DNA of 64,000 bases. Origin: Nitrospirales bacterium. Lineage in GTDB: Bacteria; Nitrospirota; Nitrospiria; Nitrospirales; UBA8639. This document shows positions 53,776 to 62,365 of this stretch, piece by piece; positions within the stretch are counted from its first letter, which is position 1; the number at the start of each line of letters is the position of its first letter. The DNA is taken from positions 1-64,000 of the forward strand of contig JAJDBQ010000104.1 in the NCBI GenBank assembly GCA_029261255.1. Direction: 5' to 3'. The position numbers and the translations under genes are program-made. The notes beneath the pieces were generated by a model that saw nothing but the letters and a program-made list of their open reading frames with translations, did no database searches and had not been told where the DNA came from.

Positions 53776-55209
53776 ATGAAATCTGTCATTATGATTGCAT
53801 ATTTTTTCCCACCGGAAGGTAGTGCTGGTGTGTACCGACCGCTCCGATTCGTTCGGCAACTTTCGAAAATAGGATGGAGTACCACCGTGGTGTCCGCAGA
53901 TCCTTACCAATGCGAAAGATATGACCCTGAACTTCTCACGATGGTTCCCAAGGAAACGGATGTTATCCGTGTCCGGGCAACAGACCCATGGCAAGCCTTC
54001 CAAGCCTGGCGCGGAAGCCGCGTTCAATCAGAGCTGTCTGGAGCACCCGTTGAAAAAGTCGAAGGGCTTCGTGCCAAGCACCATGCTCCATTGCGATCAC
54101 GGATCCGAGAAGCTATTCGGTCTGCCGAAGCCTATTATTACCTTCCAGACCTTCGGAGACCTTGGATCCGTCCTGCCGTCAATGCTACGAGCGTGGTTTG
54201 CGGCAGAAAGCATCCGGATATTTTATGGGCGACATTAGGTCCAGTATCATCAGGTGTTGTTGCGCTAAAAACTTCACAGCGGACAGGGATACCTTACGTC
54301 CTTGATTTTAGAGATCCTTGGGAGCTTGCCTATTACGAATCGGAACTACGACGGTCAAAGTCGATTTCGCGTTTAGCCTATCGAAACATGTATGAACTTC
54401 TAAAGGGAGCACACGCGGTAATTTTTCTGTTTCCCCGAATGGCTGAATGTTATTGGAATGTGTACCGGGGAGCGCTGAAAGCCGACAAGATTCATATCAT
54501 TCCTAATGGATACGAAGGAACGATAGAAAATTTTCAAATGGCTAATCCAGAAAAGTGTTCGATCTTGTATACAGGAACGTTAGCAACATATAGATATGAT
54601 ACGCTCCTGCAGGCAGTCAAAAATCTGAAAAATTCTGACCCAAATTTCGCCAATCGCTTGCGGCTATTATTTGTGGGTGATGCGATGGAGGAAATGGCTA
54701 GAGATGCCAATGCACTCGGTATTTCCGACATTGTGGAAACATCCCCTCCGATACCTTATGCCCAAGTCATGCAATTACAACGTGACGCCCATGCGTTTCT
54801 CATCCTTGGCAGAAAGCCTGAACGGCGAGGGCATGAGCTTGTTGCTGGTGCAAAGCTGTTTAGTTATTTCAAGGCGAGAAGGCCGATTTTGGGAGTAGTG
54901 CCGGGAGACGAGACAAAAAGGATTCTCTTGGATGTTGGCATACAAACGATTGCTAATGCTGACTCGGTATCAGAAATAGTGGATAGGTTAAAACAGATTG
55001 TTATGGGATGGTCGGAAGGTAATTTAGCAGCTTTGCTTCCTAACCGTGAGGCTTGCGAGCGGTATTCAGTTGAGCCTCAAACTGTGGCACTCACTCAAGC
55101 TTTAGAAGGTCTGCCGGCTTCTAAGCCCTTTATCCCTGGCTCAGTTGATATCCCTTCGAGTTTAAGGGACGAGATCCGTTCTGGAAATTTGCTGCATAGA
55201 GCTGGATAG
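53776..55209 (+). CDS. Glycosyltransferase family 4 (group 1)
   Basis: GT-B enzyme of 477 residues starting MKSVIMIAYFFPPEGSAGVY, a start shared by many polysaccharide-locus GT4 proteins. Further features: YVLDFRDPWELAYYESELRR, IHIIPNGYEGTIENF (linker), ILYTGTLATYRYDTLLQAVK and the donor-binding ARRPILGVVPGDETKRILLD. The lost Glu of the typical EX7E motif is replaced by a less conserved segment, so the donor site may differ. Cytoplasmic. 28 nt downstream of the GT2 gene. Confidence 0.85.
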   Translation: MKSVIMIAYFFPPEGSAGVYRPLRFVRQLSKIGWSTTVVSADPYQCERYDPELLTMVPKETDVIRVRATDPWQAFQAWRGSRVQSELSGAPVEKVEGLRAKHHAPLRSRIREAIRSAEAYYYLPDLRRPWIRPAVNATSVVCGRKHPDILWATLGPVSSGVVALKTSQRTGIPYVLDFRDPWELAYYESELRRSKSISRLAYRNMYELLKGAHAVIFLFPRMAECYWNVYRGALKADKIHIIPNGYEGTIENFQMANPEKCSILYTGTLATYRYDTLLQAVKNLKNSDPNFANRLRLLFVGDAMEEMARDANALGISDIVETSPPIPYAQVMQLQRDAHAFLILGRKPERRGHELVAGAKLFSYFKARRPILGVVPGDETKRILLDVGIQTIANADSVSEIVDRLKQIVMGWSEGNLAALLPNREACERYSVEPQTVALTQALEGLPASKPFIPGSVDIPSSLRDEIRSGNLLHRAG

Positions 55210-55339
55210 ATTCATTTGCCGTTTCGCAATTGCTCTCAGGAACCGTCAAAAGACAAGGTAATAAAAGAACATCGGTTTTTCCAAAGAAAAATCCTGATTT
55301 TGGTGCGATAAAAAGTTAGGGAGGTTGGAGTCTTCTCAA

Positions 55340-57193
55340 ATGTGTGGTTTTGTGGCCTTTCTACAGAATGACCCTATTTTTGATATCGAGACAGCTCGAC
55401 GAGCTGTCGATACCATCGCTCATCGTGGTCCAGATGCCAATGGGGAATGGCGTGAGCATGATGTGATGCTCCTGCACCGGCGACTTTCGATCATAGATCT
55501 CGAGACGGGCGATCAGCCTATGCAAAGCGGAGATGGTCGCTATGTGATTGCCTTTAACGGAGAGATTTACAATTTTCCAGAAATTCGGGACCGTCTCTCT
55601 CGTGATGGAGTCGTCTTTAGAACAGAATCTGACACGGAAATCATTCTTGAAGGCTATCAATATTGGGGGTCGAAGATTGTAGAACTTTTAGAGGGTATAT
55701 TTGCTTTTGTGATTTGGGATCGTCTTCGTTCATCGGTATTTGGAGCGCGAGATCGATTGGGGATCAAACCATTGTGTTGGGCACAACACCGTGGCGCATT
55801 AATCGTATCGTCGACGCTGGAGCCTTTTCACGTGTTAGATGAATTCCAGAAAATCGATCCGGTTGCGGTACGGGATCTCATGACGTTTGATTATATTCCC
55901 GCACCACGAACCGTTCTACGTGCAGTACAGAAGTTTGACCCAGGAAGTCGATTCAACTGGTGCTTTGGTGAAGAGAGACCAACGATCACTCGATATTGGA
56001 GTCCACCTGTGGCAAGTGCTCGTTCGGTTGTCCCCGATGAGTTTGAATTAGAAGAAATTCTTGAGAAAGCCGTGGCACGCCAAATGATCAGCGATGTCCC
56101 AATTGGGGCTTTTTTATCAGGAGGCATTGATTCTTCTCTTCTCGTCGCTTTTATGGCAAGGCACAGTGAGAAGCCTGTCCAGACGTTTACCTGCTCTTTT
56201 ACTGATGCGAAATCAGATGAATCCCATATAGCAGAATTGGTTGCCTCACGATTCGGGACTAATCATGTCGTCTTACGTGCTGAAGACATTGGACCTAATG
56301 CCCTCCTGGAATTACTTGGGCGTCTTGATGAACCGTTTGCTGATCCTGCTGTCATTCCGACCATAGGTTTATCGAAAATGACGGCATCTCATGTTCGGGT
56401 TGCACTCGCTGGAGACGGCGGAGATGAAGTGTTTGGCGGATACCCTAAATACCTTCAAGGGCTTGGGGGCCGTAGGAAATTGCCCCTATCATCTTTATGG
56501 CAAAAGATATTTAAGATGTTGCCTTGGAGGCCTAATCGTGCGTTGCATGTGTACTGCCGCACTCTTGCATCTAAGGATCTCATTCGGTGGTCATGGACCC
56601 GCTATGGAGATTTCCCCGTCTTCCCCAAAGATATACGTTCGTTACTGAATCCCTTTTATCATGAATCTGCGGAGGTCGAGCATTACTTTGTCCCATGGGA
56701 ACAAAAAGCGCAACGTTATGGGAACAAATTTGACGTCGATACCTTGATGCGGACCGATCTTGAAATGTATCTGAGTGAGAATTGTCTTGTTAAGACCGAT
56801 CGGGCAAGTATGTTAGCCTCCCTTGAGATTAGAGTCCCGTTCCTGGATGAAACGGTCTTGGATCGTATCCTTCCGCTTTCTGCGGAAAAGAAGATGGTAA
56901 ACGGGGAGCTCAAGGCCATGCTCATGCCTATTGCACGAAGAATCCTTCCAAGAGAAGTTTGGGATAGGCCAAAGCATGGCTTTCATGTGCCTCTGGGGTC
57001 GTGGCTTGGGGGAGTATGGCGTCCAGCTGTTGAGGCTGCATTGGATTGGGGAGAAAAAAATCTCGATGTGTTTAATTATCAATATCTTCGCCGTCTTCAT
57101 AAGATCAATATTGCCAAAGGATCTTTTGGTCGTGAACTCTGGACTCCGTTCGTTTTTATCGCATGGATGATGAAACATTCACATAAAATATGA
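55340..57193 (+). CDS. asnB: Asparagine synthase-like glutamine amidotransferase
   Basis: Protein of 617 residues with two domains. The N-terminal Ntn glutaminase has Cys2 as nucleophile (start MCGFVAFLQ) and HRGPDANGEW plus RLSIIDLETGDQPM; the C-terminal synthetase has the PP-loop FLSGGIDSSLLV near residue 256 and GDGGDEVFGG. It would transfer ammonia from glutamine to an adenylated carboxylate: asparagine or, in polysaccharide loci, a sugar uronic acid or amino acid decoration. The start is placed at the ATG before CGF, since Cys must be residue 2. The stop overlaps the next gene by ATGA. Confidence 0.92.
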   Translation: MCGFVAFLQNDPIFDIETARRAVDTIAHRGPDANGEWREHDVMLLHRRLSIIDLETGDQPMQSGDGRYVIAFNGEIYNFPEIRDRLSRDGVVFRTESDTEIILEGYQYWGSKIVELLEGIFAFVIWDRLRSSVFGARDRLGIKPLCWAQHRGALIVSSTLEPFHVLDEFQKIDPVAVRDLMTFDYIPAPRTVLRAVQKFDPGSRFNWCFGEERPTITRYWSPPVASARSVVPDEFELEEILEKAVARQMISDVPIGAFLSGGIDSSLLVAFMARHSEKPVQTFTCSFTDAKSDESHIAELVASRFGTNHVVLRAEDIGPNALLELLGRLDEPFADPAVIPTIGLSKMTASHVRVALAGDGGDEVFGGYPKYLQGLGGRRKLPLSSLWQKIFKMLPWRPNRALHVYCRTLASKDLIRWSWTRYGDFPVFPKDIRSLLNPFYHESAEVEHYFVPWEQKAQRYGNKFDVDTLMRTDLEMYLSENCLVKTDRASMLASLEIRVPFLDETVLDRILPLSAEKKMVNGELKAMLMPIARRILPREVWDRPKHGFHVPLGSWLGGVWRPAVEAALDWGEKNLDVFNYQYLRRLHKINIAKGSFGRELWTPFVFIAWMMKHSHKI

Positions 57194-58278
57194 AACTTGT
57201 CTTTGTGAATGATCTTATTTATGAATACGCTTCTGGCAGTCCTCGTCGAGTTGGAGGTGCTGAACGGCAGCAGTGGATACTGGCTCGTGCACTCGTTTCC
57301 CTAGGTTGGTCTGTGACAATAGGTGTGCGTCATGCTCTCCAGGCGTCCAAATGTGAAAACATTGATGGTGTCAACTTTGTTGGTATTGGAAGTGGTATCT
57401 ATTTGTGGGCGTGCTATCGTTTCCTCTTATCTGAGCGCCCAGATTGGTGGTACTGGAGAGCTGCCGAACATTGGTGGGGTCCTGCAGTTCAAATTGCCAA
57501 AATGGCGAAAGTTCGGACGATTTATGCTGCCGCGTTTGATACGGATGTCATCCCCCGGCGTGCTCTTGCTCGGCGAAAGCGATGGTGGCCTCTTTATGCT
57601 TGGGGATTGATGTGCTCAGATCGAATCTTTGTTCAACATGAGGGGCAACTTTCTCGGCTTGCTCCGCAATGGCAGTCAAAAGCATTTATCGTCCCAAGTT
57701 TTTCGGGTGAGATATCGATGAGTACACCTCATGAGCAGCGACGAGAGTATGTTGCCTGGGTCGCTAATCTTCGACGGCCGAAACGTGCAGATTTGTTAAT
57801 TGAGATTGCAAAGAAAATACCAGCTATTCAATTTGTGGTCTGTGGTGGGCTGACGAGCCACCGATCGTCAAGAGAATATGGACAGAAAATTGTGGCCGGA
57901 CTTTGTGCCTTGCCGAATGTCGAATATCTCGGACTTGTAGATCCTCAAAAAGCCAAACAAATTATTGCCGAAGCCTCCATGTTTCTTTCAACATCTGATA
58001 GCGAAGGGTTTCCGAATACGTTTCTTGAAGCCTGGAGCAGTGGGACGCCAGTCGTGAGTTTGACTATCGACCCTGATGGCATTATTCAGCACAAGGGACT
58101 TGGACGTGTGACGGGTACATTTGAACAGGCTAGTAAAGACATCGAGATTCTTATGGCTGATCCCAAGCTTCGTGATCAAATTGGTAGACATGCGAAAGGA
58201 TATATTTCCGAAAGACATAGCTTAGAAGGCGTAACCAAAATTTTTCTGGAAGCTATATCTCATGAGTGCCGGGGTTGA
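57190..58278 (+). CDS. Glycosyltransferase family 4 (group 1)
   Basis: GT-B enzyme of 362 residues beginning MKLVFVNDLIYEYASGSPRR, with VGGAERQQWIL in the N-terminal loop. The donor half has REYVAWVANLRRPKRADLLI, IQFVVCGGLTSH, NVEYLGLVDPQKAKQIIAEA and SDSEGFPNTFLEAWSSGTPV, containing the conserved Glu of EX7E. The start overlaps the asnB stop by 4 nt, so the genes are translationally coupled and their products probably act in one step series. Confidence 0.9.
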   Translation: MKLVFVNDLIYEYASGSPRRVGGAERQQWILARALVSLGWSVTIGVRHALQASKCENIDGVNFVGIGSGIYLWACYRFLLSERPDWWYWRAAEHWWGPAVQIAKMAKVRTIYAAAFDTDVIPRRALARRKRWWPLYAWGLMCSDRIFVQHEGQLSRLAPQWQSKAFIVPSFSGEISMSTPHEQRREYVAWVANLRRPKRADLLIEIAKKIPAIQFVVCGGLTSHRSSREYGQKIVAGLCALPNVEYLGLVDPQKAKQIIAEASMFLSTSDSEGFPNTFLEAWSSGTPVVSLTIDPDGIIQHKGLGRVTGTFEQASKDIEILMADPKLRDQIGRHAKGYISERHSLEGVTKIFLEAISHECRG

Positions 58279-58319
58279 GTTCCCATATTCTGGAAATAGC
58301 CACAATAAGGTGAGATCAT

Positions 58320-59603
58320 GTGGCCCTCTCGATAATTCCCCTGGCGCTGTGTGGTCGGATGATTGACTGGAAAAGACTCGGAATTAACGTTTGTTTATTT
58401 TTCTTTGCGATTGCCATTTTTGTGGGAATAGCTGAGCTTGCACTCGTTGTTTTAAAGGTCAACACTAAATCGAATATTCGCTTGGTTTCTGACAAAGGGA
58501 CAACGTTTGTCCCTCAAGCCTATTACCGTCATACGAAAGAAGGGTTCTCCGAAGGCTATTTTAATTTGCATGGATTTCGGGATTATGAACGGACCCACTT
58601 CAAGGCTGATGGTATTTTTAGAATTCTCGTGTTAGGTGATTCTTATGCAGAAGCGTTGCAAGTGCCTCTTAGTAAAACATTCTCTGCGTTGCTTGAACAA
58701 TCCCTCAATGAACGTTCTGAAGGAATCCGCTTCGAAGTATTGAATCTTGGGCAGTCTGGTTTTGGAACAGCTGATGCCTATATGAGGTTTTTGAATTTTG
58801 GTGTGCACTATTCCCCGGACCTCGTTCTCCTTGCTTTTACGACGGGTAACGATGTTAGAAACAATTCGAAGTTGTTGAACCATGAAACGCTCGCATTTTA
58901 TTTTAACTATGACGAAAAACGAGACCTTGTACTCGACCGTTCTCTTTTCGACGAATACAAAAAGAACATTACCTATCCGAAGAAAATGGTGACGTGGCTT
59001 AAAAGAAGGTCGTATTTAGCCAGCCTTATTTCTGAGCGGGTTTTTTTATTGAAGCAGCAATACAACGAAAGACAATTCAGGGCAGGTTTAGCTGATGCTC
59101 ATCAGGACAATAGTCAGAACAAGTTAGATGAGTTCTCTGATTTTAATATATACCTCTCTGATTTGACGCCACGCTGGCAAGAGGCCTTTGATATTACCAG
59201 AAGCTTGCTTAGCAAGTTCAAAGACTCGGTAGAGGCACATGGCGCAAAATTTCTATTAGTAACGATGTCAAATGCAGAACAAGTCCATCCTATCGTTCAG
59301 CAGCGTGTTGAAGCGTTGTATTCGCTTTCATTTGATTTTGAGCAACCGGATCGATTGATAGAGGATTTTGCGAAACAAAATGAGATCGTGTTCCTAAAAC
59401 TCTTGCCGGAATTTCGGGAATACCACCATAGAACGGGGACTTATTTGCACGGCTTTGACTCACGAGGTGTGGGGCATTGGAACGAGATTGGCCATCAGTT
59501 GGCAGCTGAGAAGATATTAGGGTTTTTGATTGACGAGCAACAAATTCCAAGCTTCCCACATGCACGAGACAACCAGATGCCTATGAAGCATTCAGAAAGT
59601 TAG
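58320..59603 (+). CDS. Membrane-anchored SGNH/GDSL hydrolase-like protein
   Basis: Protein of 427 residues with an N-terminal transmembrane helix (NVCLFFFAIAIFVGIAELAL) and a periplasmic SGNH domain. Block I is ILVLGDSYAEALQVPLSKTF with the nucleophile Ser in GDS; block II/III residues are less clear; the C-terminal GVGHWNEIGHQLAAEKI supplies the His. The protein may deacylate or acylate a surface glycan. GTG at 58320 is the likely start, preceded by AAGGTGA; an internal ATG at 58359 is possible. It is the third SGNH-type gene of the island. Confidence 0.8.
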   Translation: MALSIIPLALCGRMIDWKRLGINVCLFFFAIAIFVGIAELALVVLKVNTKSNIRLVSDKGTTFVPQAYYRHTKEGFSEGYFNLHGFRDYERTHFKADGIFRILVLGDSYAEALQVPLSKTFSALLEQSLNERSEGIRFEVLNLGQSGFGTADAYMRFLNFGVHYSPDLVLLAFTTGNDVRNNSKLLNHETLAFYFNYDEKRDLVLDRSLFDEYKKNITYPKKMVTWLKRRSYLASLISERVFLLKQQYNERQFRAGLADAHQDNSQNKLDEFSDFNIYLSDLTPRWQEAFDITRSLLSKFKDSVEAHGAKFLLVTMSNAEQVHPIVQQRVEALYSLSFDFEQPDRLIEDFAKQNEIVFLKLLPEFREYHHRTGTYLHGFDSRGVGHWNEIGHQLAAEKILGFLIDEQQIPSFPHARDNQMPMKHSES

Positions 59604-59926
59604 AATCATTTCACGTCACCCTGCTTGAGTCTTTTGTAGAAGAAAGGGAAAAGAAGTTGTTCGCAGGATTTTATCGTTTGGCTTTTCCACTTTCCCGGGG
59701 TTGTCTTAACACTTGAGCGCACCGGAAATCGAAGTTTTCGTGCCTAGAAATATGCCTGAGAATGTTTAGATGCCATACAGAGCCTTCCGAATTTTCAGGT
59801 ATTCTACGGGTTGACTGTTCTCTTAACAATCACGTTATTCGAGATCAAAAATATCCTAAATCCGATATTTGTGAAACAGAAACAAATACTTCTTATTTGA
59901 AATTCTCAAGATAAAATAGGATTGCA
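59604..59926. other. Gene-free stretch
   Basis: About 320 bases, AT-rich towards the 3' end, with no recognisable gene, repeat or hairpin. It probably contains a promoter for the polymerase gene that follows. Confidence 0.4.
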
Positions 59927-61141
59927 ATGTCGGCAATTGATGTGTCTTCTCAGACACGAAAAAAATTCCTCAGGCCTCCATCCTACCTCATCGAGTATAG
60001 TTTTTATGGAACGATAGCCTATTCGATGTTGGGGGGGGCATTGGGCTTGACCATTCCCTTGCTAGGTGCGGGGTTACTCGCAGGTTTGGCAGTCATGTGT
60101 GTTCTGCATTTTGGACAAAATTCGGGAACGGTATTTAGGCCTGTTTCGCTCGCATTATGGTGTGCTTTGTCCGTTCTTCTCTTGCAACTGGCATTACACG
60201 AAGAATCGTTCATGGATGCAGGAATTCGGTCGTTTCTCACATGGATTCTTTCACTTATCGTTATTCAGTCACTTGGTTTCCGCAAGGGATTTCTTCACCG
60301 ATTTGCCATTGTGTCGTTCCTTATTGGATGTGCGACACTTCCTTATCTTAAGGTTTACGTTTCCACGGGGGAACTGACCAGAATTGGTGTCAGCGCGGAT
60401 GTTGGGTTGGCGAATCCCAATACATTTAGCCAATGGTTTGGTTTTTGTTTGGTGTATTTCGTGATTGCAGGAATCCAAGCAAAAAATACAGCCATTAAAT
60501 TTGCATTTTGGTCTGCAGGATTTCTGTGTCTTTATCTTGTAGGCATCACTGTCAGTCGTGGTAATCTTCTTGGCGCGTTTATTGCCATTGCTTTTGCGTT
60601 TAAGAATGTACTCAGGCGCAGCTTTGCACCCATTCTCGCACTGCTATTTGCTGGGTGGCTCATCTATCTATCTGGTATATTTGATGACCTCATTGGTTTT
60701 TATCTTCAACGTGGTGCAGAAGAAACCGGTCGATCCTATCTCTGGTCTGTGAGTCTGAGCAAGTTCCTGGATGCCTGGTGGGTAGGTGTTGGACTATCTG
60801 AGAGTTCTGTCGTATTGCCTGATTCAGGGTATAGGACGAGCCCTCACAATAGTCTTCTTTTTATTGCTGTTTCATCTGGTGTCGTTCCCTTGGTCTGCTT
60901 TGTTGGGTATTTAGTGCGTGCGTCCCGCGAAGCATTTTACGCCAATGGCAAGCAAGTTTCAGATGCTCCCTTCAAATTCCCATTAATGATTTTCGCTTTA
61001 TTGACCATGATGCTTTCTTCCAACGCATTTATGTCATCTTGGCATGTTGTTGTTCTCTCCTTGGCTCTGACTGCTGGGGATGTTCGTGGGATTCGTCACG
61101 AAAGATCAAATAAGGCGCCAACTGGATCCGTTCCGGGTTAG
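59927..61141 (+). CDS. O-antigen ligase/polymerase-like membrane protein (Wzy_C)
   Basis: Integral membrane protein of 404 residues with about 11 hydrophobic segments. The long periplasmic loop region has the Wzy_C/O-antigen ligase features: TVSRGNLLGAFIAIAFAFKN (Arg-containing loop start), RGAEETGRSYLWSVSLSKFL with WWVGVGLSESS, and TSPHNSLLFIAVSSGVVPLV, whose HN motif is the hallmark. It should join glycan units to each other or to a lipid acceptor on the periplasmic face. Which of the two cannot be decided from sequence. Start MSAIDVSSQTRKKFL is clear. Confidence 0.82.
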   Translation: MSAIDVSSQTRKKFLRPPSYLIEYSFYGTIAYSMLGGALGLTIPLLGAGLLAGLAVMCVLHFGQNSGTVFRPVSLALWCALSVLLLQLALHEESFMDAGIRSFLTWILSLIVIQSLGFRKGFLHRFAIVSFLIGCATLPYLKVYVSTGELTRIGVSADVGLANPNTFSQWFGFCLVYFVIAGIQAKNTAIKFAFWSAGFLCLYLVGITVSRGNLLGAFIAIAFAFKNVLRRSFAPILALLFAGWLIYLSGIFDDLIGFYLQRGAEETGRSYLWSVSLSKFLDAWWVGVGLSESSVVLPDSGYRTSPHNSLLFIAVSSGVVPLVCFVGYLVRASREAFYANGKQVSDAPFKFPLMIFALLTMMLSSNAFMSSWHVVVLSLALTAGDVRGIRHERSNKAPTGSVPG

Positions 61142-61244
61142 AAATCGAGTGAGCATTCGGAAAATATAGACGAATTGCTAAGCACAGAGGTTGAGTGAGC
61201 TCAACACCCCTCAGAGCGTGAGGATTCCTGTATCTAAGAGAAGT

Positions 61245-62363
61245 ATGAGTCTGATAAGTATGGCAGAGGCGAGACACCACATTTTGTATCTTATTAGCCA
61301 ACTCGGACCAGGAGGGTCAGAAAAGCAATTATTTGGTTTGCTTCAAGCCATGGATCGGCAAAAATATTTTCCCACGGTCGCGGTCTGGAATTTTAGAGAG
61401 CATGATGTCTATGTTTCTCAGATCCGTGCACTAGGGGTACAAGTACTTTCGATTTCAAATACGTCTCATTCAATTATTAAGCTTCTTAGTTTTATGCGTT
61501 TGGTCATGAGGCTTCGGCCAGGGGTGATTCATTCCTTTACCTTTTATACAAACATTGCAGCCTTTTGTGGTGCCCTTATAGCCTATTCAGTTGCGATTGG
61601 ATCCCTCAGGGGAGATTTACAGCAGACTCTCTATGATACTGGAGGTATCTTAGGCAGATTGTGTTTGAGATATCCTAGATTTCAAATTTGTAATAGTAGC
61701 ATTGTTGCGGAGAAGGTTAAGCAGCTAGGAGGATTCTTTGGCCCAAAATGTCTTTGTGTTGTTCGAAACGGCTTGGATTGTTCTTTGTTTAATCGTGAGC
61801 ATTGGCCATTTTCTAAACGTGCAGAAATTCTTGCTATTGGCTCCCTACTGGCCTATAAACGATGGGACCGTCTCATTGATGCTGCCGCAGATCTGAAAAA
61901 AAAAGGGTATGATTTTCTCGTGAGAATCGCGGGTTCTGGTCCCCTTGAATTTTCATTGAAACAGCAAGCGCAAACATTAGGGGTAACAGACTGCGTTGAG
62001 TTTCTTGGATTTTGTGAGAATATACCGGATTTACTTGCGTCCTCTAGTTTTCTTGTCCATACATCCGACACCGAAGGTCTTCCCAATGCCATTATTGAAG
62101 CAATGGCTAGTGGGAGAGCTGTCGTCGCAACTGATGTGGGTGAAGTGCCTATGCTTGTGGAGGAAGGGACGACTGGTTTTATTGTCAAGAGGAATGACAA
62201 AGATGAACTAGTTGAGCGTCTTGCTTTTTTAATTAGAGATTCTGAGCGCTGTGCCCAAATGGGAATCGCAGGCCGTGATAAGGTGAGGAAAGAGTTTGGG
62301 GTGAATCAGCATATTGTAAAAACCTTTGAGGCTTATCATTTAGCTGGCTGGAAAGAGGCTTAG
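61245..62363 (+). CDS. Glycosyltransferase family 4 (group 1)
   Basis: GT-B enzyme of 372 residues. The N-terminus has HHILYLISQLGPGGSEKQLF; the donor half has AEILAIGSLLAYKRWDRLID, VRIAGSGPLEFSLKQQAQTL, CVEFLGFCENIPDLLASSSF and TSDTEGLPNAIIEAMASGRA, with the Glu of EX7E. The start is uncertain: a TTG at 61191 keeps the frame open but the ATG at 61245, next to AGAGAAG, is preferred. Two bases separate its stop from the next gene. Confidence 0.88.
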   Translation: MSLISMAEARHHILYLISQLGPGGSEKQLFGLLQAMDRQKYFPTVAVWNFREHDVYVSQIRALGVQVLSISNTSHSIIKLLSFMRLVMRLRPGVIHSFTFYTNIAAFCGALIAYSVAIGSLRGDLQQTLYDTGGILGRLCLRYPRFQICNSSIVAEKVKQLGGFFGPKCLCVVRNGLDCSLFNREHWPFSKRAEILAIGSLLAYKRWDRLIDAAADLKKKGYDFLVRIAGSGPLEFSLKQQAQTLGVTDCVEFLGFCENIPDLLASSSFLVHTSDTEGLPNAIIEAMASGRAVVATDVGEVPMLVEEGTTGFIVKRNDKDELVERLAFLIRDSERCAQMGIAGRDKVRKEFGVNQHIVKTFEAYHLAGWKEA

Positions 62364-62365
62364 TC

